The notes under the pieces are model-generated. The model saw nothing but the letters and a program-made list of their open reading frames with translations. It was not told where the DNA came from and did not search any database. This document shows, one piece after another, positions 1 through 11,800 of a stretch of DNA of 64,000 nt. The position numbers and the translations under genes were made by a program. Source of the stretch: Zea mays (lineage: Eukaryota > Streptophyta > Magnoliopsida > Poales > Poaceae); NCBI RefSeq assembly GCF_902167145.1, contig NC_050099.1:60592942-60656941 (forward strand). Direction: 5' to 3'. The first letter of the stretch is position 1. Every line of letters begins with the position of its first letter.

Positions 1-554
1 CTGATACGGACCAATGTAGCGGGGTGCTAGCTTGCCTTTCACTCCGAACCTTCTGACTCCTCTGATCGGTGACACTTTCAGATAGACAAAGTCTCCAACT
101 TCGAAACTCAGCTCTCTTCTTCTTGTGTCTGCATAGCTTCGCTGTCTTGATTGCGCTATCTTCAGATTCTCTCGGACCATCTTGATGTTCTCTTCGGCTT
201 CAAGCAAAATGTCTGGCCCAAACACCTGCTTTTCTCCAGGCTGATCCCATTGCAATGGAGTTCTACAACTCCTTCCATAGAGCGCTTGAAATGGTGACAT
301 CTTCAAACTGGCCTGGTAACTGTTGTTATAGGAAAATTCTGCATAAGGCAATCGCTTGTCCCATCCGGACTGATCTTGCAACGCACAGGCTCTCAACATG
401 TCTTCAAGAATTTGATTAGTCCTTTTGGTCTGGCCATCTGTCTGCGGATGATAAGCTGAACTGAAATTCAGATGCGTGCCCAAGGCTTCATGCAACTGCT
501 GCCAGAAATGAGAGGTGAACTGCGTTCCTCTGTCTGACACTATCTTCTTTGGCA
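1..554 (-). pseudogene. Element F integrase core, C-terminal part after a frameshift
   Basis: From about 583 leftwards the integrase continues in a different frame from the upstream pol, consistent with one lost base near 584. It then stays open to base 1. Recognisable are the second catalytic Asp in an SDRGTQF motif (just below 545), the HPQTDGQT block near 430, and a C-terminal RYIGPY motif at bases 1-20, which normally precedes a chromodomain in chromoviruses. The third acidic residue of the DDE triad, expected right after QTDGQT, is Lys (codon 426 to 424, AAA) rather than Glu, so catalysis should be lost independently of the frameshift. Confidence 0.88.
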
Positions 555-3167
555 CACCATGAAGACAAACGATCCGAGACATATACAATCTGCCAATACT
601 GCACTGCTGTAGTTGGTCTTGAGAGGTATGAAGTGGGCTGACTTGGTCAAGCGGTCCACTACTACCCAAATAGAATCGTAGCCGGCTCGAGTGCGAGGCA
701 ATCCGACTATGAAATCCATACCGATTTCGTCCCATTTCCACTGAGGGATCTGCAACGGTTGCAACAATCCAGCTGGTCTCTGGTGCTCTGCCTTAATTCT
801 TCGACAACTATCACACATAGCCACATGCTCTGCGATTTCCCTCTTCATTCCGTACCACCAGAATTTCTTCTTCAGATCCTGATACATCTTCTCACTGCCA
901 GGTTGAATCGAATAGGCTGTCTCATGAGCTTCCTTGAGAATCAACTCCCGAATGGACTGGACATTGGGAACACACAAGCGGTCTTTGAACCATACCACGC
1001 CTTCTGCATCTTCTCGAAAATCTTTGCCTCTGCCATCTAGAATCAGTCGCCAGATCTCACTGATTTTCTCATCATTCTTCTGCGCTTCTTTGATTTCGCG
1101 CTCTAAGGTAGGTTCCAACTCAAATGTGACTCCTCGCGAATTGTTCAGAAATCCGAGACTCAACCTGTCAAACTCCTTGGCCAACTCATAAGGCATCGGA
1201 CGAGCGACCATCAGATTGACTTGACTCTTTCTGCTCAAAGCATCTGCCACTACGTTTGCTTTGCCTGGATGGTAATGAATGTCCAACTCATAATCTTTGA
1301 TCAACTCTAACCACCTTCGTTGCCTCATGTTCAACTCTGACTGAGTGAATATGTACTTCAGACTCTTGTGATCTGTGTAAACATCGCATTTCTGTCCATA
1401 CAGATAGTGCCTCCATGTCTTCAGTGCGTGAACCACTGCTGCCAACTCCAGATCATGGATTGGGTAGTTCTTCTCATGAACCTTCAGCTGTCGGGACGAG
1501 TAAGCCACAACTCTTCCCTCTTGCATCAACACACATCCCAAACCTATGTAACAAGCATCACAATACACCGAGAAGGGCTTGTGCACATCAGGCAAGACTA
1601 GGACAGGCGCTGTAGTCAACTTCTCTTTCAGCGCTTCAAAGGCCTCTTGACATTTCTGGGTCCACTTAAACTCAACTTTGTTGCCTAGCAACGCTGTCAT
1701 TGGTTTCGCAATCTTCGAAAACCCTTCAATGAATCGCCGATAATATCCGGCCATTCCAATGAAACTCTTGATTCCTCTAGCATCCGTTGGCGCCTTCCAG
1801 TTCAAAATGTCTGCCACTTTCTTCGGATCCACAACCAATCCTTCTTTGTTGATTATGTGACCCAAGAACAGGACTTCATTGATCCAGAATTCACACTTGC
1901 TCAACTTTGCATACAACTGGTGCTCTCGCAATCTCTGCAACACCATCTTCAAATGATCTGCGTGCTCTTCTTCGCTTTGAGAATAAACCAGAATGTCATC
2001 AATGAATACCTCCACAAACTTATTGAGATAATCCATGAATACACTGTTCATTAAGTTCATGAAGAATGCTGGAGCATTGGTCAAACCAAAAGACATCACT
2101 GTGAACTCATACAAACCATACTTGGTAATGAATGCCGTCTTCGGAATGTCCGAAGGTCGGATCCTGAGCTGATGATAACCTGACATCAGATCAATCTTGG
2201 AGAACACACTGGCTCCTCTCAACTGGTCGAACAGATCTTCAATTCTGGGCAAGGGATACTTGTTCTTGATCGTGACTTCATTCAAAGCTCGATAATCGAT
2301 ACACATCCTTTTGGTGCCATCTTTCTTCTCCACAAACAAGACAGGAGCGGCCCAAGGCGAGGTGCTTGGCCGAATGTAACCTTTCTCTGACAGCTCATCA
2401 ATCTGCCTTTTAAGCTCAACCAACTCTGGTCCAGATATTCTGTAAGCTCTCTTGAAGATAGGGGCGGTTCCAGGAAGAAGCTCTATGGCAAACTCAACTT
2501 TTCGCTCGGGTGGCATACCCGGTAAATCCTTTGGAAACACATCCGGGAACTCGGACACAACCTTGATACTCTCGATTGGGTCTGCTTCACTGCTATCGAC
2601 AGCTATCTGATAACAACTTCCTTTCTTTGGCTCAGGCGGGACTAACTCGGTCACCACTTCCTCTCCTAGTGGAGACACCAACTTGATTGTCCTCTTATCA
2701 CAACTGATAACTGCCTGATACTTATCTAGCCAATTCATCCCTAGGATGACATCTATTCCCTGAGTACCCATTACTATAAGGTTGGCGGGAAACGCTATCC
2801 CCCTTATTTCCACACTTATATTCAAACAAATGCTATCGGCTCGAATTCTACCACCGGCTGAGTCAATTTGAATGGGGGTTGACATGGTAGTAATTGGAAG
2901 ATTATGTGCTTCTACCCATGATGCAGTAATGAAAAAATGCGTTGCTCCAGTATCAAATAACACTTCTGCAATATGGGAGTCGACTGGGAACATACCTACT
3001 ATCATGCCGGGGGTCTCCTGAACTGCTTCAGCCTCTAAGTGGTTCAGTCTTCCATGATTATAGCGTGGCTGAGAGCGGTTGCTTGCTCCAGGCTGAGGCA
3101 CATTCTGCTTTGCTGGGGCATTGGGGCCTGACTGCTGCTGGGCCGCCTTCTTCGGACATTGCATCAC
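540..3167 (-). pseudogene. Element F pol: protease, reverse transcriptase, RNase H, integrase N-terminus
   Basis: An 875-codon open stretch, in frame with gag. Counting from 3167: retropepsin with DTGA at residues 72-75; RT at about 240-450 with IDLMSGYHQ and the catalytic FIDD at 388-391; RNase H at about 530-645 with CDA at 536-538 and YTDH; integrase zinc-binding region with H748 and C785/C788; and the first catalytic Asp (D818) in MDFI. The second His of the HHCC zinc site is Gln (755), a probable loss of metal binding. The stretch ends in an artificial tail after the ~584 frameshift. Proteolytic maturation of a gag-pol polyprotein and cDNA synthesis would be the role of a working copy; this one is dead at the integrase step. 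Confidence 0.93.
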
Positions 3168-4030
3168 CCAGTGGCCTTGCTCTCCACAGTGGAAACATGC
3201 TCTGTTTCCATCCTGAGCTGGTGCTGCCTGATTGTTCTGCTGATTTGCTGGGGCAGGAAGACGAGGTGCTTGCTAATTCTGCCTCTGAAACTGACCTCCT
3301 GACTGATTGCTCTGACGGTTCTGATACTGATGCTGAGGATACTGCCTTTGGAATTGCTGATGTTGCTGAGGTGGACACTGGTTCTGCCTGAACTGCTGAG
3401 GTTGATTGCCTGAGAAATGAGGACGGCTGCTGCTTCCAGGCTGGGGTCCACTGATCTTGCGCTTACGATCCTCCATCTCCTTACGCTTTCTCTCTGTCAT
3501 GATTGCTCTGTCAATCAGGTGCTGAAATGTCGGGAAGGTGTGATTCATCAGTTGGTACTGAAGAGGGTCAACCAAGCCTCTCAGGAAACGGTACTGTCGC
3601 TTGGCGTCGGTGTTGACATCTTCAGGAGCATAGCGAGACAGTTGCAGAAACCTGTCCCGGTACTCGCTGACAGACGATGGCCCTTGCTTGAGGGCCAGGA
3701 ACTCCTCCTTCTTCACTGTCATCAGACCTGCAGGAACATGGTACCGACGAAAGCTACCTCTGAACTCTTCCCAGGTGATGGCATCGGGGTTGGCATGGGT
3801 GGCGAGATAAGACTCCCACCATGACTGGGCTGCTCCTCTCAACAGACGGGGACCGTACAGGACTTTCTCCCTGTCATCGCACTGAGCTGTATGCAACTCA
3901 CGCTCCACAGTGCGCAGCCAGTCTTCAACATCCATGGGGTCAGAAGAATGAGCGAACGTTGGTGGATGACCTCTCATGAATTCAGCACGCTTGTCTCTGG
4001 GCATCTAAGGCATCTGAGGCTGAGGTGGTG

Positions 4031-4064
<34 letters not shown>

Positions 4065-4238
4065 AATGGCGGCCAAAGTCTGACCGATGGCTTGAACTGC
4101 CTGAGTCTGCATCAGAAACATCTGCTCGATCGACATCGGGGGCGGGGGTGGCAGGTGCTGCTGCTGAGGCACCTCCTCCTGTTGAGCGGCTCGCTCCTGC
4201 TGAGCACGCCTTCCTCCTCTGCGCCTGTTCTCTGACAT
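3168..4238 (-). pseudogene. Element F gag with two in-frame stop codons
   Basis: Gag probably starts at the ATG 4238-4236 (MSENRRRGGRR), where the basic Gln/Pro-rich protein begins. It runs in a single frame into pol. Two TAG codons interrupt it, at 4007-4005 and 3275-3273; the second, and possibly the first, fits a CAG-to-TAG change. The capsid-type retrotrans_gag core, with WLRTVERELH and AAQSWWESY, is encoded between about 3930 and 3480. A CX2CX4HX4C zinc knuckle is encoded at 3197-3156, at the gag-pol junction. A run of 11 CTG triplets at 4032-4064 encodes polyglutamine on the - strand. The role would be capsid formation and RNA packaging. Confidence 0.9.
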
Positions 4239-4643
4239 CTGCAGAATGCAACCACACATCAGAACTGATCTGGCAAATCTTGCAGCATAAGAAAAGAGTA
4301 TAGAATTCTTCAACAGCACTGAACAGATGAGCATCTTCACTGATCTCCAACACAGACCACACAGCCTCTCAGATAAAGAGGAAAGTGGAATAAAAGGTTT
4401 CCCAACTATATAACTAACTCCATTAACATAATAGGTAAACCAAAATGCAGGAGATACCCACACTCTGGTGACAGTCATTACAAAGATCCAAACCAAACAT
4501 AGTTCATCATAACAAGCATAAATGCACAGGATATAGCAAACTACCCTGTCTAACTAAGACTAACTAAAAGCGAGACTAACGCTAAGACTGTAGCTTCTAC
4601 GTATGTATATTTCGTATTAATTACAAGATCCAACTCTAACGAG

Positions 4644-5657
4644 CTATGGTTCTAGATTTATCTTGGTCCTGCAGTCGGGATTGCCATAAGACTGGTGTCC
4701 ACGCCGAGGTGAGCGGTACGGGTGCTGAGTCCCGACGGGAGCGGGGGAACCACCATCCAGGTGACGACGTTCCGCGCGCTCAGCCCGCAACAGGGCGATC
4801 TCAGCACGAGCCCTACTCAGCTCGTCTAATGCATGGTCCAGCTCCGTGTTTAGCACAGCAGCTAGGTTGACTGTGCTGCTCAACCTAGGATTGCCCTCAC
4901 CGACAGGTGAGACAATCACGCCTCCTGTGCTGCCAGATGGACGGCGGGGGTAATACTTCAGGTCAAGACCGTCAGCTACCCCACCGAAAATCGAGCAGTA
5001 GTGCGAAAGCGCACGCCGTGCAGCATCTTGCATGGCTGCCTCAGCTGAGTCCCGCTCAGAGATAGAATAGTGCTCTGAGCAGGCCTCCGCACCCTGGAGA
5101 CTGTTCTCCGGGCGGCGCACCAAGCAGGTTGCCTCCCAGCGGTCCGGGTAGACCCCACGACTGTGCTGGTAGACCACACAGCGATACTCGATGGACCACG
5201 TATGCCGGTTAAGTGCCCGACATAGCAGGGTGTCGAGCGCATCATGGAAGTGACACCCGCGAGCAGCGTCGCGAGTGATGGGTCGAGCAACCCATCCTTC
5301 CGGCTCAGGGTTAGCAGAGAAGTCGGTGCCGTGGCTTGAGCTGTCGTCGCCACCTCCGTCGTCTAGGTCTCCTCCAGCAGCTACTCTAGAGGCTGGGGCA
5401 CCCAGTGGTGGTGCAGGGGGCGCCTCCAGAGGAAGCACAGGGGAGCAGCTCCTCACGGACTCTATCTCCTGGTGGAGCGAGAAGGAAGAGCCCTGCTGCT
5501 CCTGTCGTCGACGTTCCTGCTCCTCATGCAGGCGGTGGTGCAGTCTCTCCAAGTGGCTGGACTGTCCGGCCACGGGACGGCGAAGCGGACGCTCAGCAAG
5601 GCGGGAGGGTAAGAAAGGGATGACGGACTTTCGTGCACTGTGTCTAAGTCGAGCCAT
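4644..5657 (-). CDS. Element F extra ORF between 5' LTR and gag (337 aa), function unknown
   Basis: An uninterrupted ORF from ATG 5657 to a stop at 4644, same strand as gag-pol, about 245 bp after the primer site and 405 bp before the gag start. I do not recognise its family. Visible layout: basic Arg-rich N-terminus (1-50) with a Glu/Gln/Arg helix; a low-complexity Pro/Ala/Gly/Asp linker (70-120); a compact region (125-230) with Trp/Tyr/Cys-containing strands followed by an Ala-rich helix (AAMQDAARRAL, 207-217); and a Leu/Ala/Glu/Arg helix likely to form a coiled coil (265-300). The strand-strand-helix order with an Ala-rich C-terminal helix loosely recalls a double-stranded-RNA-binding fold, which is only a guess. 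It has no breaks, while the shared gag-pol frame beside it has three. Confidence 0.7.
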   Translation of the reverse strand: MARLRHSARKSVIPFLPSRLAERPLRRPVAGQSSHLERLHHRLHEEQERRRQEQQGSSFSLHQEIESVRSCSPVLPLEAPPAPPLGAPASRVAAGGDLDDGGGDDSSSHGTDFSANPEPEGWVARPITRDAARGCHFHDALDTLLCRALNRHTWSIEYRCVVYQHSRGVYPDRWEATCLVRRPENSLQGAEACSEHYSISERDSAEAAMQDAARRALSHYCSIFGGVADGLDLKYYPRRPSGSTGGVIVSPVGEGNPRLSSTVNLAAVLNTELDHALDELSRARAEIALLRAERAERRHLDGGSPAPVGTQHPYRSPRRGHQSYGNPDCRTKINLEP

Positions 5658-5901
5658 CTACAAAAGACATCGCAAGCAAAAGGGTGAGAACAGAATTAAT
5701 ATGACCAGCAAATAATGAATCATAAGTAAATGAAGGATTAGAATAAAACACAATTTTCAGCAAGGTATATTATATAGTAGAACATAGGTTTGGTCGGTAT
5801 GACCAACTTTTGAAGGGATATCAAAGTCAAGGCAGAGACAGAGGTCCATAGTCCTTAGAACGACCATTCTACTCTAGGTTAGCGGTCCTACAGTCAGCAC
5901 G

Positions 5902-5913
5902 GCTTTGATACCA
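5902..5913 (-). other. Primer binding site of element F
   Basis: On the - strand the LTR end (GTGTGACA) is followed four bases later by TGGTATCAAAGC, the initiator tRNA-Met complement used by many plant LTR elements. It fixes the LTR/internal boundary and the element orientation. Confidence 0.9.
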
Positions 5914-5917
5914 CTTA

Positions 5918-8867
5918 TGTCACACCCGGTTTTAGAAGGCAAACCGAATGCGAACCATGTACGTGCCAGGATCAGTTATTCACGTACACAGCGGTTACAT
6001 AACATGGACATCATCACACAGTGCTCAAAATAGTATTAAAAGGGAAACAATAGTCGATTACATCATACGTCTGAGACGTCCATATAGTCCTTACAATAAA
6101 TCAAAGTGCGGAAAAGAAACGTAGATAACCGCGGCCTTCACAGGCAGCCAACTGGGGGTTGCCGCTAACCCACGCCTAGAACTCGTCGTAGTCTTGGAAC
6201 TCCTGGAAGTCTCCTTCCACAGCTTCATCCTCTCCTGAGCAGTGGTTGCAATGCTGACAACCTGGGGATGGGGGGGGGTTTGGTGTGTAGAGCAAGGGTG
6301 AGTCCACATCAACATACTCAGCAAGTATCCTGTTTGGCTGTAGTGGACTAGCTTTATGTGGGGATAAGTCAAGCAGTTGCTTTTAGTTGGGCAGGTTATT
6401 ATTACTAGTAGAAAGCCAGGTTTTAGCATTAACCCAAGTTCTTAACCCAAAGTACTCTTTCCAAATGGAAAGAATACCACTTACCATTACCATAAGCATG
6501 ATCATAACCATCCTCATCATCATCATCTGTAAACCAACCATCTCTGATCAAGTATCACTAATCACTGGAGCTCCCTTGGCCGCTCATAACCGTGAGCACG
6601 GCTGATATATCAGTTTTCAAACACTCTGCAGAGGTTGTGCACTTTACCCACAAGCCGTGATTCCCTCTTGCCTCGGGCCGATCAAACCCTTAAACACTAC
6701 CAAGGTGAATAGGCAGGGTCTCACTACGTAGCCTTTACAAAGATTCCCCGGGGCTGTAGCCGCCCGTTAGGTTTCTTAAATGTACCGCACTCCTCCCCAA
6801 GGGACAAATCAACCTTGGCAGAGCGAGCCGCATACACCGAGCCCCATTGACGGCACGACGGCGAAGCGGACTACACCCCGGATCCTCTAATTATTCAGCT
6901 AAGGGCACCCCATTCCACCCTCATGGTTGCACTGTTTTCCCGGGCGGTCATCCATAGAACAGGTCCTTACGGAGAGGCACTCGAGAAACCGCTCGAGCCC
7001 CCTTAAAGGCCACAAGTACAACATCATAGTAAGAGAAGGGAAAACAGCGTATCATAGATAATCTCATCATGTTCATTGATTAGAGTTGAGCAATAGCATA
7101 AAGCTAAACAATAATAATCCGATCCAAATAGGTAAACAAGGACATGGATAACAAAAGCTAGTCAATCCTTAAGTATAAATGTGTAATGCGGGAGGTGAAT
7201 TAAAGAATGAATAGGACAGAGATAGGTCAAAGGACACTTGCCTCCACCAACCGACTGCTGCTCAGGGGCTTCTCCTGCGGGTTCTTCGGGTTCTCCGACC
7301 GGATCGTTCTCTATGCGAGCGCAAACATACAAACATCCACATATTTAATACAAAAGAACAGTACACCATTCAATAGAATGCAATAAGTAAACAGACGTTT
7401 CACGCGGGCTCGCGAGTACGGTTAAGAGAGAAGGAGGAAAAGACAGTCGAGAAACGATCACGTTACATGATTATAAATTAACCACTCGCTTAATGGAAGG
7501 AAATTTAATGTAGACTCTATGTTTAGCGTAAAGTAAAGTCATTTTTCATGTCTAATCATTATAAGCAGGTGGAGATAAATAAAAAGGATGGTCGCGCGGC
7601 GAGACGCGCGACATAGCACTCTAAAACAAATTAAGAAGTTAACGACTCGTCGCGCGACCGAGCACGCAACGAGACACTTCGCCTTAGTTATGAGGAGACG
7701 TTAAGCGTCGCGCGACGAAACGCACGACGGCATACGTCGACTAAACTGAGTCCAAAGTGGAACGTCGCGTGAATACACACGCGGCGTTACACCTTAAACA
7801 ACCTGAAATTAAAATGGATCGTCGCGCGACGAAGCGCACGACGCAACACACAGATAGAATCTGAAATTAGACAAATCCGTCGCGCGGCGAAGCGCGCAAC
7901 GCAGCACGGTAATTAACAAATAATCACCGCGAGCGCGAGCGAGCGGGGACACGGTCGGGCGAGGCCGGGACGGGGGCGGGACGAACGGGCCGGGGCCGGG
8001 GCGGTTGAACCGGCCAGGGGGCGGTTGAACCGGCCTGGGACAGGGGCGGCTGGGCAGGGCGCAGGCGCGGGGTGGCCGAGCTGGGGCGGCTGGGCGCGCA
8101 GGGGGGCGGCCGAGCTGGGGCGGCTGGGCCGTGGGCAGGGGCGGCCGAGCGGCGGTGCGGGCGGCCGAGCCGGGCGGGCACAGGGGCGGCCGAGCCGGGT
8201 GGCCACAGGGGCGGTCGAGCGGCGGCTGGGCGCGCGGGCAGGGGCGGTTGGGCCGGGCGGCGGCCTGACCGGGGAGAGGGAGGGGAGGGGAGAGGGAAGG
8301 GAGAGGGGAGGGCTCACCGGGGACGGGGACGGGGCGGCCGAGCGGCGGTGCGGCCGAGCTGTAGGGGGCGGCGGCTAGGGCAGGGGGCGGCGGCTAGAGA
8401 GAAAATGGGAGAAAGGGAGGGAGAGAGAGGGATTTGGGGGGAAGAGGGAGGGGCGGCTGGGCCAGCTGGGCCCAAAGGGGGCGCGCGGGGGGGGGGGGGG
8501 GGTGGGCTGGGCCGGCCAGGGGCGGCTGGGTCGGCCGGGGCGGCCCACGGCGCGGGAGAGAGAAAAAGGAGGAGAGAGAGAAAGAAAAAGAAAAAGAAAG
8601 AAAAGGTTTTTCTCCTTTTCGAAATCCGATCTTCCTAGATGAATGCACTTACATTTCTAAGCAATCAAAGAATGCATAGTTCGGCATGGTGCATCAAACA
8701 ACATAAAGTAATTTAGGGTTTTTCTTTACACGGGAATTCCAAGCCGAATCCCGCTAACTTTGGAAAAGATCAAGGTTTAGCGAGGGAACGAGAAAAGAAA
8801 AGGGTAACGCCTGAATTTGGTGAGAGAAAAGAAGAAAAAATTCTACCCCCAAATTCAGGGCGTTACA
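5918..8867 (-). repeat. Element F 5' LTR (~2950 bp)
   Basis: On the - strand it starts TGTAACGCCC (8867) and ends GGGTGTGACA (5918), so it has the TG...CA ends of an LTR; the primer site follows. It holds no credible gene. Bases 7590-8560 are very CpG-rich. Bases 6586-6955 contain a block also present, in opposite orientation, in the LTRs of element C. A purine-rich stretch lies at 8560-8610. Small ORFs here are by-products of GC-rich repeats. Confidence 0.9.
7590..8560. repeat. CpG-rich degenerate repeats and a G16 run inside the F LTR
   Basis: From 7590 to 7905 a block recurs about every 50-60 bases with the core GTCGCGCGAC or variants, followed by GAAGCGCACGAC-like sequence, so each unit is partly self-complementary. 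From 7920 to 8560 the + strand is dominated by repeats of GGGGCGGCTGGGC and GGGCGGCCGAGC. A run of 16 G lies at 8487-8502. The region could form G-quadruplexes and would be a heavy target of cytosine methylation (inference). Confidence 0.8.
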
Positions 8868-11800
8868 ATGACTGGCAACCCACGGATGTTCACCTCACTT
8901 GATGAGAATGTTGATGGACAAGATAAAATCACTTTTGGGGACAATTCAAAGGGAAAAGTTCAAGGACTTGGCAAGGTGGCTATTTCAAATGATCTCTCAA
9001 TTTCAAATGTTCTCTTGGTTGCACCTTTGAGCTTCAACTTACTATCAGTGGGTCAACTTTGTGATATTGGCCTTCAAAGCTTATTCACTCCTACAAAGGT
9101 TGTTGTGTCAAAAATGGATGATGAGTCAATGGCGTTCAAAGGATTTAGATACAACAATATCTACTTAGTGGATTTCACCTCTGAAGATGCAAACTTAAGA
9201 ACTTGCCTCTTTACCAAAGCATCACTTGGATGGCTATGGCATAGAAGGCTTGCACATGTTGGAATGAGCACACTCAATAAAGTACTAAAGAAGGACATGG
9301 TTAGAGGACTAAAGGATGTTGTATTTGAAAAGGACAAGCCTTGTAGTGCATGTCAAGCTGGAAAGCAAGTTGCTAACGCACATCCTACAAAAGCTTTGAT
9401 GTCAACATCAAGGCCACTGGAACTGCTTCACATGGATCTATTTGGACCAACAACTTATGCTAATGCTGGTGGCAACCTCTACTGTCTGGTTATTGTTGAT
9501 GACTTTTCAAGATACACTTGGGTGTTCTTTCTCCATGATAAATTTGAAGTTGCATCTATATTCAAAAAGTTTGCCAAGAAGGCTCAAAATGAATTTGATT
9601 GCAAGATCAAGAAGATTAGAAGTGACAATGGAAAAGAATTTGATAACATCAACATACATGAATATTGTGATGATATTGGGATCAAACATGAAGTATCAGC
9701 AACATACACACCTCAACAAAATAGAGTTGTTGAGAGGAAAAACAGGACCTTGATCACTCTTGCAAGGACAATGATTGATGAGTATAACACATCGGAGAGG
9801 TTTTGGGCTGAAGCTGTCAACACTGCATGTTATGCATCAAACATGCTATTTCCTCACCGGCTACTTGAGAAGACTCCCTATGAACTGCTAAATGGAAAAA
9901 AGCCATATGTCTCCTTCTTCTGGGTGTTTGGATGTAAATGCTACATCTACAAGAAGCGCCATCACCTAGGGAAGTTTCAAAGATGTTGTGATATTGGTTT
10001 TCTACTTGGTTATTCATCAAAATCCAAAGCATATCGAGTATTCAATCATGCCACTGGCGTGGTAGAAGAAACATATGATGTGGAGTTTGATGAGACTAAT
10101 GGCTCCCAAGGAGCACTTGAAAATCTTGATGATGTAGGTGATGAGCCACTTAGGGAAGCCATGAAGAACATGCCAATTGGAGCTATCAAACCAAAAGAAG
10201 ATGAAGAAGAGGTGCAAAACATTAACATGCCTTCTTTATCAAATGTACCACAAGATGATGAAAAAGATGAGAGACATGCAAATGAAGATACATTTGTCTC
10301 TCATGAACAAGCAAGGGTACAAGCCAAATATGTTGATGCTCCAAGACCTTCTTCCCAAGTGGTTGATAGGAGAAACTCATCACTACTTCAAGCACACCCA
10401 CAAGATCAAATCATTTGGAGTCCTTCACAATGGGTTATCACTCGTTCACATAAACATGCTTCATTTATTGAATATCACTCTTTTGTTTCTTGTGTTGAGC
10501 CTACATGTATAGATGAGGCACTACAGGATCCAGGCTGGGTGAATGCCATGCATGAAGAACTAAACAACTTCACCCGCAACCAAGTTTGGACCCTGGAAAA
10601 GCCTCCACAAGATGCAAGGATCATTGGAACAAAATGGGTGTTCAGAAACAAACAAGATGACCAAGGCGTGATTGCGCGGAACAAGGCAAGACTTGTTGCA
10701 AAGGGCTTCTCTCATGTTGAAGGCTTAGATTTTGGAGAGACCTTTGAACGGTTGCTCGACTTGAAGCCATCTGTATCCTACTTGCATATACATCATGTTA
10801 TGATATAAAGCTTTATCAATTGGATGTAAAAAGTGCATTTTTAAATGGCTTCATAAATGAACTTGTATATGTTGAGAAACACCCGAGTTTGAAGACCCTA
10901 GATATCCTAATCATGCTTACAGGTTGTACAAGGCGCTATATGGGTTAAAGCAAGCTCCAAGGGCTTGGTATGAGCGTCTTCGCGACTTCCTCATCGAAAA
11001 GGACTTCAAGATCAGGACCATTGACATAACCTTATTCACAAATAAGCATAACAGTGATTTTTCATTTGTCAAGTTTATGTTGATGATATAACTTTTTGCT
11101 CAACAAATGATTATCATTGCAAGGAATTTGGTGAGTTGATGTCAAAGGAGTTCGAGATGTCTATGATTGGTGAGCTGACGTACTTCCTCGGCTTTCAAGT
11201 CAAGCAAATGAAAGATGGTAACTTCCTCTCACAAGAGAAGTATACCAAAGACTTATTGAAAAGATTCAACATGGAGAAGTGCAAACCAATCAAGACACCC
11301 ATGCTAACTAATGGACATCTCAACCTAGATGAGGGAGGTAACCCAGTTGATCAAACTCTCTACCGTTCCATGATTGGTAGTTTATTGTATCTTACCGCAT
11401 CTAGGCCCGATATCATGTTTAGTGTTTGTATGTGTGCTAGATTTCAATCAAATCCTAAGAAAGCTCATCTTCTCGCTGTTAAAAGAATTCTTAGGTATCT
11501 TAAGCACACCCCAAGCGTTGGCCTTTGGTATCCCAAAGGAGCTACTTTTGATTTAATTGGCTATTCCGATTTGGATTATGCCGACTGCAAAATTCATAGA
11601 AAAAGTACATCCAGGGGATGCCATTTTCTTGGGAGATCACTAGTATCATGGACATCCAAGAAGCAAAGTCATGTTGCCTTGTCAACCGCCGAAGCGGAAT
11701 ACATTGCCACGGGTGCTTGTTGCACACATATTTTATATATGAAACAATTTCTTCTAGACTATGGTGTAGTTCTAGAAAAGGTACCTTTGTTGTGTGACAA

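Larger units (their letters stand above)
1..8867 (-). mobile_element. Element F: Ty3/gypsy retrotransposon, 5' LTR and most of internal region
   Basis: Read on the - strand this is a 5' LTR (8867 to 5918), a tRNA-Met primer site, an extra ORF, gag, then protease, RT, RNase H and integrase running off the window at base 1. The order PR-RT-RH-INT is diagnostic of Ty3/gypsy. The ~2.95 kb LTR, gag and pol in one frame, and a GPY-type integrase C-terminus at base 1 suggest a Tekay/Del-type chromovirus (inference; any chromodomain would lie outside the window). The right end abuts element A pol: LTR sequence stops at 8867 and copia coding sequence resumes at once. The 3' LTR and second target duplication are out of view. 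Confidence 0.93.

Noticed and set aside
4646..5715. + strand ORFs opposite the F upstream ORF
   Set aside because: Shorter, low-complexity and antisense to a longer frame in the sense direction of the element.
5902..5913. tRNA-Met gene fragments suggested by the TGGTATCA(A/G)AGC matches
   Set aside because: Each match is 12-14 bases, directly next to an LTR end: primer sites, not tRNA genes.
7913..8679. Several long ORFs on both strands, Pro/Arg/Gly/Ala-rich
   Set aside because: They are in GC-rich repeats of the F LTR, overlap each other in several frames and have no domain.
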